NCBI RefSeq assembly: GCF_000715075.1
Contig: NC_134101.1
Span: 150,015,084-150,079,083, forward strand
Origin: Nicotiana tabacum
Lineage: Eukaryota > Streptophyta > Magnoliopsida > Solanales > Solanaceae
Length of the DNA stretch: 64,000 nt
Direction of reading: 5' to 3'
The position numbers and the translations under genes were made by a program. The notes below the pieces were generated by a model. The model was not told where the DNA came from. It did no database searches and worked only from the letters and a program-made list of their open reading frames with translations. This document shows, one piece after another, positions 13,491-26,100 of the stretch. Position 1 is the stretch's first letter; every line of letters begins with the position of its first letter.

Positions 13491-14333
13491 ATTAAATACT
13501 TTTAAACTATAATACATAATTATCTAATTAACATGACAAAATTGATCGTTTGTGTAAGTTTTGATAATATTCTTTTATTTTAAATTTATGTATTATGCTA
13601 ATGTCATAATATTTTTCGGCATTTGGATGATTGTCATATTATTAAACATAAAATTTCTCTCATTAATTAAATTTTAGTGTTCCTCCTTGTAACGGCCCGG
13701 CCGGTCGTTTTAAGAATTAATGCCCCGATCCCCTATTAACTGCTTTTCCCGTATTTGTTTCTACTATTGTGAGTTGACGGGAGGATTTATTTGGAGTTTC
13801 GGAGAGAGTTGGGACATTTAGTCCCTAAATGAGAGTTTAAATTTTAGAATTTGGACCGTGGTCGGAGCAGTGGGAAGACGGCCTCGGAATGGAGTTTCGT
13901 TAGCTCCATTGGGTGATTTAGGCCTTAGGGGAGTGTTCGGATTGTATTTTGGAAGTTCATAGCTTATTTAGCCTTTAAATACCGAAAGTTGAATTTTTGA
14001 AGTTTCCAGTTCGATAGTGAGATTTTCATCTAAGGGTCGGAATAGAATTCCAAAAGTTGGAGTAGCTCCGTAGTATTGAATGTGACGTGTGTGTAAAATT
14101 TCAGGTCATTCGAACGAGGTTTGATAGACTTTTTAATTGAAAGTGTAATTTGAGAATTTTGGAGTTCTTAGGCTTGAATACATGGTTAATTCGATGCTTT
14201 GATGTTGTTTTAGGTGTTTTGAGGATTGGTATAAGTTTGGATAGTGGTATATGACTTGTTTGTGCTTTTGGTTGAGGTCCCGGGGGCCTTGGGATGATTT
14301 TGGATGGTTAACGGGGAGTTAGGAAGCCACAGG

Positions 14334-14571
14334 TGTGATGTCGCAGAAGCGAGATCCAGCCGCAGATGCGGCCAAGGACGAAGGAGGTAGAAGCCGCAGA
14401 TGCGGAGGTTGTGTCGCACATGCGAGCCCGCAGATGCGGAGCCTGGGGCACAGGTGCGGATAAGGAGTATTAATTAAAAACGGCAGAAGCGGTTGATTAT
14501 GCGCAGGAGCAGTCCCGCAGGTGCGGGCATTGAACCGAAGATGCGGTATTGCTGGGCAGAACATATAAATA
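14334..14571 (+). promoter_or_regulatory. E2 LTR promoter: CGCAGATGCGG cluster plus TATA box
   Basis: About ten copies of short near-palindromic motifs (CGCAGATGCGG, CGCAGAAGCGA, CGCAGGTGCGG) lie within about 210 nt. They end just upstream of CATATAAATA at 14562-14571, a good TATA box followed by pyrimidine-rich DNA. The 3' LTR repeats the arrangement (22160-22415). The transcription start is inferred to lie about 30 nt downstream. Confidence 0.6.
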
Positions 14572-15416
14572 GATGCCTTCGCGAATTTGAGTTATTTTTC
14601 ATCACTTTTCAAACGGGAAGAAGCTTTGGAGAGCATTTTCAAGGGGGATTTTCAGAGGGATTCATTGAGGTAAGGTCCCTGGTTCCTAAGCTCGTTATTA
14701 TGGTGGTTTTTATCATTGTAAGCATGAAATTTGAAGGAAAATCAGTGGTAAATTGAGGGTTAGGGCTTGGTTAATTAGAGAGCTTTGAGTGGTGATTTGA
14801 GGGACCATTTGAGGTCCGATTTTGGTAATTTTGGTATGACTGAACTCGTGGGAGTATGAGAATTCCAAAAATATAAATTTAATCCGATTCCGAGACATGG
14901 GACCGGGGGCATTTTGGTAATTTTTCCTAATTTCACGTATTAGCTTAGAATTAATTAGTGTAATCAGTTACTTGAAGTTATATTTACATTATGCAATTGA
15001 TTTGAACAAATTTGGGCATTTGAAGTCGAGTACTCATGACAAGAGCGTGGTTTCAGGTTGATTTTGAACCGATTCGAGATAAGTAGCTTGCCTAACCTTG
15101 TGTGGGGGAAATCCCCTTTGGATTTGGTATTGTTGATAATTGAAATGCCTTGTACGTGAGGTGACGAGTGCGTACTTGTGATAATTGTCGAAAATCCTAT
15201 TTTCATTAATTAACTATAATTGTGATTTTTTTTCCTGTTTATACTACTTGCAATTTAATCCTACTGTCAGCTTAGGGAAGCATGTCTAATTGACTTAACT
15301 GCTTTACTTGCTCGAACTGCCTTATTTGGATTCTGTGCAGCATGCTAGGTTAGAAATACTTGTTTTACCTTGGTATTAAATTTAAATTAAATTGATTGTT
15401 CTTCGTGTTGCTGTTG

Positions 15417-15700
15417 TGTGTTTACTTTGGGACTACGGAACGGTATCCCAGGAGATCCCCCTGTATGTTTACTTTGGGACTACAGATTTTTATTCTGGGA
15501 GATCCCCCTGTACTTTTATATTGGAACTACGGAACTGCACCGGTAGATTCCCCCGGTACCAAATATTTACATTTGGGACTACGGATTGGTATTCCGGGAG
15601 ATCTCCGCGCATTATGAGTTAGACTATGGGACGGCACCTGGAAGATCCACTGGATATTTATATTTGGGACTATAGGAAGGTATCCTGGGAGATCCCCGAT
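15417..15700 (+). repeat. Tandem array in the E2 LTR
   Basis: About six degenerate units of 45-60 nt, each containing TTTGGGACTACGG, a TATTCC-type spacer and GGGAGATCCCC. The GGGAGATCCCC core is itself nearly palindromic. The matching array in the 3' LTR is at 23257-23540. It lies in the R/U5 side of the LTR. Confidence 0.8.
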
Positions 15701-16372
15701 TGTTATCTCTGTGTTGAGCTATATTTCTTTCTGTGATTATTTTGTCTCTGTTGTAGTTGTTGTTGTTCTTTCTATCATGTGTTACTTCTTACTGTTGCAC
15801 TTAATTATATTGTATTATCCTATACTGTTATACCTTGTTTTTCATTTAAAATCAGTAGGGCTCTGACCTTTCTCGTCACTACTCGATGGAGGTTAGGCTT
15901 GGCACTTACTGAGTACCGTTGTGGTGTACTCATGCCCTTTCTGCACATGTTTTTCATGTGCAGATCCAGGTACTTCGACTCAGCCTTACTACCCTTGAGG
16001 CGAGGTGATTCTGCAGATACTTTGAGGTATATCTGCCACGTTCACAGACCGATGAGTCTCTTTCCATTCTCTCTCATAGTATTAGCCTTTCTGTATTTAC
16101 TCTTGCTTAGACATTCTGGAGTTAGACACTTGTAGCCATTCAAAAGCTTGTGATTTTATGAGATTCCGGGTTTTGGGAAATGTTGTTTCAGTTTGAGAGT
16201 TTGTATTGTATATGTCGAGCGGCATCTTAAATGCTTCATTATGTTATTTCTGCAGTTTCGGCTAGTTTTATTCTATTGTTTTTTTTTTCTGCAATTCATT
16301 AGGCTTACCTAGTCATAGAGACTAGGTGCCATCGCGATAGTTCACTGAGGGAGAACTAGGGTCGTGACAAGT

Positions 16373-16390
16373 TGGTATCAGAGCTCTAGG
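16373..16390 (+). other. E2 primer-binding site (tRNA-iMet)
   Basis: TGGTATCAGAGCTCTAGG, three bases after the LTR end. The first twelve bases are complementary to the 3' end of initiator tRNA-Met. Confidence 0.95.
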
Positions 16391-16571
16391 TTCATAGGAG
16401 TCATGAATCATAAACTGGTTTATTAGAGTCTCGCGGATCGATACGGAGACGTATGTACTTATCTACGAGAGGCTATGTAACTGCTAGGAAAATTCCACTT
16501 CATTTGATTTCCTTGTCGTGTGAGATTGTTGATATCACAATTCTAAACTTCAGTCTTCTATTTTCTCACAT

Positions 16572-17985
16572 ATGGTGAGAACACGTGCTACCAGAGATGA
16601 TCAGGCACCCGTACCCCCTACTAGAGCCGTCAGAGGTTGAGGTCGGGGTAGAGGCTGAGGACGCGCACGTGGTGCAGCCAGCGCACCCATGTGAGCTACC
16701 ACCAAGGTGCCACCAGCAGTTACAGTCAGAGTCCAGGCACCTGATGCGCCTACTGCTACTACTACTACAGCTCTCCAAGAGACTCTTGCGCAGTTCATGA
16801 ACATGTACACCATTCTGGCTCAGGAAGGGTTGATTCCCCTTGCTGCAACCACATCTCAGGTCAGGGGATGAGTACAGACTCCTACCGCCCGCACTTATGA
16901 GCAGCGAGTGCATGTTGATCAGGTCCCAGAGATTATTCATGTACAGTCTGCGGTCCCAGATCAGCCCTAGGATAGGGCAGCGGCTTCCGAGGATGAGCAA
17001 CTGAGGCTTGAGAGGTTCAAGAAGTATAAGCCTCTTGTATTTAGTGGTCTAGCATCAGATGATGCTCTGGGATTTCTAGATGAGTGCCACCGTATTCTTC
17101 ATACCATGGGTATATCCGGATCGAGCGGGGTTTCCTTCACTACCTTCCAGCTTCGAGGAGCCGCCTATGAGTGTTGGCGTACCTATGAGTTAGATAGTCC
17201 GGATAAGGCAGCTTCCTTGACTTGGACTCAATTTTCAGATATGTTCCTTAGAGCCTCAGGGACACATGGCACTCGGATTTTGAGCATTTGCGCCAAGGTA
17301 CTATGACTGTCTCGGAGTATGTTGTCTATTACACTAGCTTGGCTAGACATGCCCCAGCCTTGGTTTCTATTATTCGCGAGAGGGTTCGCTGGTTTATTGA
17401 GGGGCTTATTCCCAGCATTAGGTCTAGCATGACTCGTGAGTTGGATATGGATATTTCTTATCAGCAAGTGGTGAGCATTTCTAGGAGGATAGAGGGTATG
17501 CATGCTAGGGACATAAGAGAGGAAGGCCAAGAGGTCTCGAGAGTCGAGCCATTATTTTGGTGCCTGTGCTCCAGCTGTAGTTCGTCAAGGTAGGGGTTAT
17601 ATGAGTCACCCTATTCATTCAGCTCTTCCAGCAGCCAATGGTATTCCAGCTCCTCCTAGGCCTTAGAAGCCTTATTATGCACCTCCAGTATCTAGTGTGC
17701 CTCCTGCGCAGGGTGCTTTCAGTGGTCAGTCCAGCAGACCTGGCCCGAGCCAGTCACAGCTGCTACGTCCTCCCAGAGCTTGTTTTGAGTGTGGTGACAT
17801 ACACCATATGGTGAGGGATTGCCCCAGACTTAGGAGGGTTGCACCTTCACAGACTTCTCAGCCATAGTGTGCCCCGCAAAGTTCTCAGGCTATGGTTATA
17901 GCTTCAGTTGCTACCCCACATGCTCAGCCAGCTAGAGGTGGAGGTCGGGGAGGTAGAGGTCGCCCTAGAGGGGGAGGCTAGGCCA
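16572..17985 (+). pseudogene. E2 gag pseudogene
   Basis: ATG at 16572-16574 opens MVRTRATRDDQAPVPPT, followed by a glycine/arginine-rich stretch with in-frame stops. The capsid core is readable from RLERFKKYKPLVFSGL (near 17010) through FTTFQLRGAAYECWRTYE (17106-17306) and, in another frame, YYTSLARHAPALV and LDMDISYQQVV (17288-17593). An intact CCHC knuckle, CFECGDIHHMVRDC, lies near 17783-17830, with a second RG-rich run at 17935-17985. At least two frameshifts and several stops inactivate it. Confidence 0.88.
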
Positions 17986-17989
17986 GATA

Positions 17990-20900
17990 TTATGCCCTTC
18001 CTTCCCGTACTGAGGCTATCGCCTTCGATTCTGTCATCACTGGTATTGTCCTGGTTTGTCATAGAGATGCATCGATTTTATTCGATCCAGGCTCCACCTA
18101 TTCTAATGTGTCTTCTTATTTTGGCCAGCATTTGGGTGTACCTCGGGATTCATTTAGTTCCCATGTTTATGTTTCTACTCTTGTGGGAGATTCTCTTATT
18201 GTGGACCGCGTTTATCAGTTGTGTGTGATTTCTCTTAGTGGTTTTGGGACCAGAGCCGATTTATTATTGCTCAACATTGTAGATTTTGATGTTATCTTGG
18301 GCATGGAATAGTTGTCGCCCCATTATGCTATTCTTGATTGTCACGCAAAAACCATGATGTTGACTATGCCAGGTGTACCACGAGTAGAGTGGAGGGGTAC
18401 CTTAGATCATACTCCCAGTTGAGTTATTTCATTCCTTAAGGCTCAGCGTATGGTTAAGAAGGGGTGTGACGCGTATCTAGCTTATGTGAGAGATGTCAAT
18501 ATTGATACCCCTATAGTTGATTCAAGCCCAGTACTACAGGATTTTTCTGATGTGTTTCCAGCTGACCTTCCGAGCATGCCGCCCGATAGAGATATTGATT
18601 TTGGCATTGATCTATTGTCGGGCACTCAGCCCATTTCTATTCCTCTGTATCGTATGGCCCCTCCTGAGTTGAAGGAGTTGAAGGATCAATTATAGGAATT
18701 GCTTGATAAGGGTTTTATTCCGCCTAGTGTATCACCTTGGGGTGCTCATGTCTTGTTTGTGAAGAAAAAGGATGGTTCTATGCATATGTGCATTGATTAT
18801 CGCTAGTTGAACAAAGTTACAGTGAAGAACCGGTATTCTTTGCCTCGTATTGATGATTTGCTTGACCAGTTACAGGGTGCATGAGTGTTTTCTAAGATTG
18901 ACTTGCATTTAGATTACCATCAGTTGAAGATTCGGGAGCCAGATATCCCGAAGACTGCTTTCAAGACTTGGTATGGTCATTACGAGTTCCTTGTTATTTC
19001 ATTGGGGCTGACCAATGCCCCAGTAGCCTTTATGCATTTGATGCACAGTGTGTTTCGGCCATATCTTGACTCGTTCGTCATTGTCTTTATTGATGATATT
19101 TCGGTATACTCCTAGAGTCGGGAAGATCATGAGCAGTACTTGAGGACATTGCTTCAAACTTTGAGGGAAAAGAAGTTATATGCAAAGTTCTCGAAATGTG
19201 AGTTTTGGTAGGATTCCGTGGCATTCTTGGGCCACGTGGTTTCAAGTGAGGGTATTCAGGTGGATCCAAAGAAAGTGGAAGTAGTGCAGAGTTGGACCAG
19301 ACCATACTCAGCTACAGACATCCACAGTTTTCTTGGCTTGGCGGGTTATTACCGTCGATTTATTGAGGGGTTTTCATCCAATGTAGCCCCTATGACCAGG
19401 CTGACCCAGAAGGGTGCTCCATTCTAGTGAACAGAAGAGTGTGAGGCGAGCTTCAGAAGCTCAAAACAACTTTGACTACAGCCCCAGTTTTGATATTGCC
19501 TACAAGTTCATGGTCTTATACTGTCTATTGTGATGCCTCGAGGATTGGCCTTGGAGCGATATTGATGCAGGACGGTAGGGTGATTGCCTACGCGTCCAGA
19601 CAGTTGAAGGTACATGAGAAGAATTATCCTGTCCATGATCTCGAGTTAGCTGCCATTGTCCACGCCTTAAATATCTGGTGTCATTATTTGTACAGTGTGC
19701 CTTGTGAGATTTTTACTGATCACCAGAGTTTGCAGCATATGTTCAAGCATAAGGATCTTAATTTGCGCCAAAGGAGGTGGTTGGAGCTGCTGAAGGACTA
19801 TGATATCACTATTACTGTATCACCCGGGCAAGGCCAATGTGGTGGCCGATGCTTTGAGTCACCAGGAGGAGAGTTTGGAGAGTTTGGCTTATTTACCAGC
19901 AGCGGAGAGGCCCATGGCGATGGATGTTCAGGCCTTAGCCAGCCAGTTTGTGAGATTGGATCTTTTGGAGCCCAGTCAGGTTCTAGCTTGCGTGGTTTCC
20001 TGGTCTTCCTTGTTTGATCGTATCACGGGCGTCAATTTGATGACTCTCATTTGCTTTTCCTCAAGGACAAGGTTTTGCACGATGATGCCAGATATGTGAC
20101 TATTGGTGATGATGGGGTATTGAGGTTGCAGGATCGGATTTGTGTACCCAATGTTGATGGGCTTCGGGAGTTGATTCTAGAGCAGGCCCATAGTTCACGG
20201 TATTCCATTCATCCGGGTGGCGCAAAGATATACCAGGATTTGAGGCTGCACTATTGGTGGAGGCAGATGAAGAAAGATATAGTTGGGTTTGTAGCTCGGT
20301 GCCTCATTTGTCAGCAGGAGAAGTATGCGCACCATAGACCGGGTGAGTTGCTTCAGCAGATGGATATTCCGGAGTGGAAGTGGGAGCATATTACCATAGA
20401 CTTCGTAATTGGACTCCCACAGACTTTGAGAAAGTTCAATGCCATTTGGGTGATTGTGGATCGGCTGACCAAATCCACTCACTTCATTCTTGTGTGTACT
20501 ACCTATTCTTCGGAGTGGTTGGCAAAGATTTATATCCGGGAGATTGTTCGTCTGCATGTTATTCTAGTTTCCATCATTTCAGATAGAGGCACTCAGTTCA
20601 CATCAAGGTTCTAGAGGGCCGTACAGCATGAGTTGGGTACTCAGGTGTAGTTGAGTACAGCATTTCACCCTCAGACAGACAGACAGTTCGAGCGCACTAT
20701 TCAAATTCTTGAGGATATGCTCTGTGTGTGTGTGATTAAGTTTAGAGGGTCTTGGGATCAGTTCTTGCCATTGGCGAAGTTTGCCTACAACAACAGCTAT
20801 CAGTCTAGCATTCAGATGGCACCATACGAGGCCTTATATGGTAGGCGGTGTAGATCCCCGGTGGGTTGGTTTGAGCCGGGTGAGGCCAGATTATTGGGCA

Positions 20901-21415
20901 CAGACTTGGTTCAGGATGCTTTGGAGAAGATTAAGGTGATTCAGGAGACAAAGAGTTATGCGGATGGAAGGTTTGTGATGTTTCCTATATGGTTGGAGAG
21001 CGGGTTCTGCTTCGTGTTTCTCCTATGAAGGGTGTTATGAGATTTGGGAATAAAGGAAAGTTGAGTCCGAGGTTTATTGGTCCTTTTGAGATATTGAGCC
21101 GTGTTGGGGAGGTTGCTTATGAGCTCACCTTACCTCCCAGGTTGGCAGGAGTTCATCTGGTATTTCATGTTTTGATGCACCGGAGGGATCACGGTGATTA
21201 GTCACACATGTTGGATTTAAGTTCAGTCCAGTTGGACAATGATCTATCTTATGTTGAGGAGCCAGTGGCGATATTGGACAGACAGGTTCGGAATCTGAGG
21301 TCAAAGAACATTGCATCAGTAAAAGTTCAGTGGTAGGGTTAGCCGGTCGAGGAGGCGACGTGGGAGATCGAGCAGGATATGCGCTGTCGTTACCCTTATC
21401 TTTTAACTACCTCAG
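17990..21415 (+). pseudogene. E2 pol pseudogene: PR, RT, RNase H, integrase, chromodomain
   Basis: Protease FDPGSTYSNVSS is near 18080. RT runs from about 18540 to 19430 with [16 protein letters not shown], the intact catalytic [13 protein letters not shown] and [14 protein letters not shown]. RNase H is at 19472-19790 ([31 protein letters not shown]). The integrase zinc region is near 20170-20330 (HSSRYSIHPG, CLICQQ). The core follows with [21 protein letters not shown] and FHPQTDRQFERT, so the Asp, Asp and Glu positions are recognisable. A chromodomain-like tail lies near 21240-21415 (EEPVAILDRQVRNLRSK, EEATWEIEQDM). Stops recur (18310, 18695, 18885, 19115 and later) and the frame shifts near 19430 and 19850. 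Confidence 0.9.
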
Positions 21416-21439
21416 GTATGTCTCCATGCTCGTTCGAGG

Positions 21440-21462
21440 ACGAATGTTTAAGTGTAGGAGCA
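21440..21462 (+). other. E2 polypurine tract region
   Basis: The typical end-of-pol sequence GAGGACGAATGTTTAAG is followed by TGTAGGAGCA, directly against the 3' LTR start at 21463. It is the expected plus-strand primer, although two pyrimidines have degraded it. Confidence 0.75.
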
Positions 21463-23970
21463 TGTAACGACCCAACCGGTCATTTTAAGAATTAACGCCT
21501 TGATCCCCTATTAACTGCTTTTCCCGTGTTTATTTCTGCTATTGTGAGTTGACGGGGGGATTTATTTGGAGTTTCGGAGAGTTTTGGGACACTTAGTCCC
21601 TAAATGATAGTTTAAGTTTTAGAATTTGGATCGTAGTCGGAGCAGTGTGAAGACGGCTTCAGAATGGAATGTTGTTGGTTCTGTTATCTCCGTTGAGTGA
21701 TTTCGGGCTTAGGTGCGTGTTCGGATTGTGTTTTGGATGTCCATAGCTTATTTAGGCTTGAAATGCCGAAAGTTGAATTTTTGAAGTTTCCGGTTCGATA
21801 GTGAGATTTTAATCTAAGGGTCAGAATGGAATTTCGAAAGTTGGAGTAGCTCCGTAGTGTTGAATGTGATGTATGTGCAAAATTTCAGGTCATTCGGACG
21901 AGGTTTGATTGACTTTTTGATCGAAAGTGTAATTTGACAATTTTTGGAGTTCTTAGGCTTGAATCCATGGTTAATTCAATGATTCAATGTTGTTTTAGGT
22001 GTTTTGAGGATTGGTATAAGTTTGGATAGTGGTATATGACTTGTTCATGCTTTTGGTTGAGGTCCTGTGGGCCTCGGGATGATTTGGGATGGTTAACGGG
22101 GAGTTTGGGAATTGTTGGAGCAGCTTCAGCTACTGATCCTACTATCATAACCGCACCAGCGGTTAGGGAGACGCATGTGTGATTCCTCAGAAACGAGATC
22201 CAACTGCAGATGCGGCCAAGGGTGAAGGAGGTAGAAGACGCAGATGCGAAGCTTGTGTTGCACCTGCGAACCCGCAGATGCGGATCCTGGGGCGCAGGTG
22301 CGGATAAGGAGAATTAATGAAAAACCGGAGAAGAGGTTGATTATGCATAGGAGCGGTCCCGCAGGTTCGGCCATTGAACTGCAGATGCGGTATTGCCGGG
22401 CAGAACATATAAATAGATGCCTTCGCGAATTTGAGTTATTTTTCATCACTTTTATAACGGGAAAAAGCTTTGGGGAGCATTTTCAAGGGCCATTTTCAGA
22501 GGGATTCATTGAGGTGAGGTCCCTGGTTCCTAAGCTCGTTATTATGGTGATTTTTAGTATTGTAAGCATGAAATTTGAAGGAAAATCAGTGGTAAATTGG
22601 GAGTTAGGGCTTGGTTAATTAGAGAGCTTTGAGTAGTGATTTGAGGGACCATTTGAGGTCCGATTTTGGTACTTTTGATATGAATGAACTTGTGCGAGTA
22701 TGAGGATTCTGAAAATGTATATTTTAGCCAATTCTGAGATGTGGGCTTGGGGGCGTTTTGGTCATTTTTCCTAATTTCGCGTATTAGCTTATAATTAATT
22801 AGTGTAATCAGTTACTTGAAGTTATATTTACATTATGCAATTGATTTGAACAAATTAGGGGCATTTGAAGTCGAGTACTCGTGACAAGAGTGTGGTTTCA
22901 GGTTGATTTTGAACCGGTTTGAGATAAGTAGCTTGCCTAACCTTGTGTGGGGGAACTCCCCTTTGGATTTGGTATTGTTGATAATTGAAATGCCTTGTAC
23001 GTGAGGTGACGAGTGCGTACTTGTGCTAATTGTCGAAAATCCTATTTTCATTAATTAACTATAATTGTGATTTTTTTCCTGTTTATACTACTTGCAATTT
23101 AAGCCTACTGTTAGCTTAGGGAAGCATGTAATTAACTTAACTGCTTTACTTTCTCAAACTGCCTTATTTGGATTTTGTGCAACATGTTAGGTTAGAAATA
23201 CTTGTTTTGCCTTGGTATGAAATTTGAATTGAATTGAGTATTCTTCGTGTTGCTGATGTGTGTTTACTTTGGGACTACGGGACGATATCCCGGGAGATCC
23301 CCCTGCATGTTTACTTTGGGACTACGGATTTGTATTTCAGGAGATCCCTCTGCACTTTTATATTGGAACTATGGGACTACACCTAGTAGATTCCCCCGGT
23401 ACTGATATTTACATTTGGGACTACAGATCGGTATTCCGGGAGATCCCCACGTATTATGAGTTGGACTACGGGACGACACTCGGGAGATCCACTGGATATA
23501 TTTTTGGGACTACAGGATGGTATCCTGGGAGATCTCCAGTTGTTGTCTCTGTGTTGAGCTGTATTCTTTTCTATGATTATTTTGTTTCTCTTGTAGTTGT
23601 TGTTGTTCTTTCTATCCTGTGTTACTTCTTACTGTTGCACTTAATTATACTGTCCTATCCTATACTGTTATACCTTGTTTTTCATTTTAATTCAGTAGGG
23701 CCCTGACCTTCCTTGTCACTACTCGACCGAGGTTAAGCTTGGCACTTACTGAGTACCGTTATGGTGTACTTATGCCCTTTCTGTGCATGTTATTCATGTG
23801 CAGATCCAGGTACTTCGACTCAGCCCTACTACCCTTGAGACGAGGCAATTCTTCAGAGACTTCGAGGTATATATGCCGCGTTCGCAGACTGAAGAGTCCC
23901 TTTCCATTCTCTCTCATAGTATTAGCCCTTATGTATTTACTCTTGCTTCGACATTCTGGAGTTAGACACT
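21463..23970 (+). repeat. E2 3' LTR, first part
   Basis: Starts TGTAACGACCCAACCGG and follows the 5' LTR to 23970, where it breaks after GTTAGACACT. E3 begins at the next base. The sequence resumes at 57494. It carries the same motif cluster, TATA box (22406-22415) and tandem array as the 5' copy. Confidence 0.95.
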
Positions 23971-26100
23971 TGTAATGACCCGACCGGTTGTTTCTCTTTT
24001 TAGAACACTGTTTCCCCAAATAATACTTCCCGCGCTTCCTTTATTTGATTTATGACCTGTAGGGATGGTTGGTTCTGGTTTGGAAGAGTTTGGGTTGAAA
24101 TAAGCTCACTTGATTCCTTAAGATTTTCTTAGAAGGCTAAGTTTGACTTTGTTCAACATTTTTAGTAAATGGAATCGGATTTGTGTTTTGACGGTCTCGG
24201 AAGGTCCGTAGGAAATATGGGACCTAGGCGTATGCCCGGAATCGAATTCCTAGGTCCCTAGCCCGAGTAATGAATTTTATTGGAAATTGTTAAACTAAAA
24301 TTCTAAGGATTTAAAGAAACTAAATAATGATTAATCATATGGGTACCGGGCTCGTATGTTAGTTCCGGAGCCCGGTACCGGTCCAATATAACATTTAAGA
24401 CTTGCTCGCAAAATTTGGTGTCAATCCGAGTAGTTTAAGTGTGTTTCGGCTCGTTAGAGGAGAATTAAAAACTTTAAGTTCATAAGTTTGATTCAATTAG
24501 TTTTAGGGGGTGATTCTTAGATTTAGCACTTTTTCGGGCGTTCCGAAGGTTCGAACACGTCCGTTTCATGATTTTAGACTTGTCGGTATGTTCGAGAGGG
24601 GAACGGGAGCCCCGAGCGTCAATCGGACAAGGCTCGAGTGAAGTTGGAAAAATTGGAGAAGGGCTGAAGCTTCAGTTAATGTTATAACCGCACCTGTGGT
24701 TGGCCAGCCGCAGGTGCGAGACCGCAGAAGCGGTCAACCTCACGCAGATGAGGCCAAGCCAGGCCAGGCCCAAAGCCGCAGAAGCGACTATTCCTCCACA
24801 GAAGTGAAGCCGCAAAAGCAGCTGGCAACTCGCAGATGCGGCCTAGCAGCCCAGGTGAAATTCCGTAGAAGTGGGCTCCCTTTCGTAGATGTGGTGGCCG
24901 CAGATGCGGCCTAGGACCGTAGATGCGAAAATTGCTGAAGCATTGAGCTTCATTTAATATGGGTTCTAAGTTATTTTTGCCATTTTTCACTCCTCCATTG
25001 GATGATTTTGGAGCTTTTGAGAGAAGACTTCCACCTAGCATCTTGAGAAAAGTTTATCCCACCTATTCCTAGTTTAATACTTGTGTCTTAGGTAGATTAA
25101 ACACTAAGATTAAGGTAAAATCATGGGGTTAGAGCAAAACCTAGTTTTTTGATATAACTTAGATTTTTCCACAAAATTAGTTATGAAGCGAAGTAAAATT
25201 CATATATTATTGATCTTTAGGATACAAAGAACAACTTTCTTCGAAACATTTCGAAATCCGGGCACGTGGGCATGGGGTTGGATTTTAGGAAACTTGTGTT
25301 TAAGGTTGGGAAATTGCTTTAATAGTTAGAATGTGATTTTCTGAGCTTGTATTGACTAGTTCTTACCCCATTTAACTAGTTTTGGATCGTTTGGATCCAA
25401 ATTGAGAGTTCGGGCTCGTTCTTGGTATTGGAAGTACACTTTGGAGCGAGGTAAGTCTCATTTCTAACGTTGTAAGAGGGAATTGTCCCCATAGGAGTAA
25501 TAATTGTATAATTTACCACTAAATGTGGGGGCTACATACTTACTAGGTGATGAGAGTCTGTGTGTATCTACTATCATGTTAATTGTTCGAGTAGTTTTGG
25601 GCTCGTATCATGCTACATTTGCAAATGTTATATGTCTTCTTTCTAATGCGATCATTTAGGATATGCTAGAGAATTGGAAATGAACATAAGTGAACATATG
25701 TCGTGTTGAGCACTTGTATGAGTTTATTTGAATATAAATGCGCCTTCTTGTATTTTTCTATTAATAATTGATAATTGTAGATCGAGCTGATCACCTCGGT
25801 AAAAATAGATGCATCTATGGTTTGCGCCATTCAACCCTCTGGCAGTGCATAGTTTCTTGGCCGTTGAGCTTGGCATAATGTGCGCATGATATTTATGTGA
25901 ATTATTATTGATGATTTGCCTAATACATGGTTGGAAATGTAAAGGATTAACTGTGATATTAAAATGACATGACTTAGAAATCCTTATTTCAACCGTTATA
26001 TAATTGTGACCATCATGCCTGGCATAACATCATATTATATTATTTAATCCTAGTAGGTATCAAGTCGACCTCTCGTCTCTACTTCTTCGAGATTAGACGG
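23971..26100 (+). repeat. E3 5' LTR, first part
   Basis: Aligns with the 3' LTR at 54910 and runs to GATTAGACGG at 26100, where E4 is inserted. GACGG (26096-26100) is the E4 target duplication. A CpG-rich motif cluster lies at 24690-24950. Confidence 0.94.
24690..24970 (+). promoter_or_regulatory. E3 LTR CpG-rich motif cluster and probable TATA
   Basis: Repeated CGCAGGTGCGA, CGCAGAAGCGG and CGCAGATGCGG motifs end just before CATTTAATATGGG (near 24951-24963), a weak TATA-like box. The 3' LTR has the same block at 55620-55860. The position matches the promoter blocks of the E1 and E2 LTRs. Confidence 0.5.

Larger units (their letters stand above)
13688..16369 (+). repeat. E2 5' LTR
   Basis: Starts TGTAACGGCCCGG and ends GGGTCGTGACA, immediately before the primer site; about 2.68 kb. 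It carries a TATA box, a CpG-rich motif cluster and a tandem array, annotated separately. The partner LTR begins at 21463. Confidence 0.95.
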
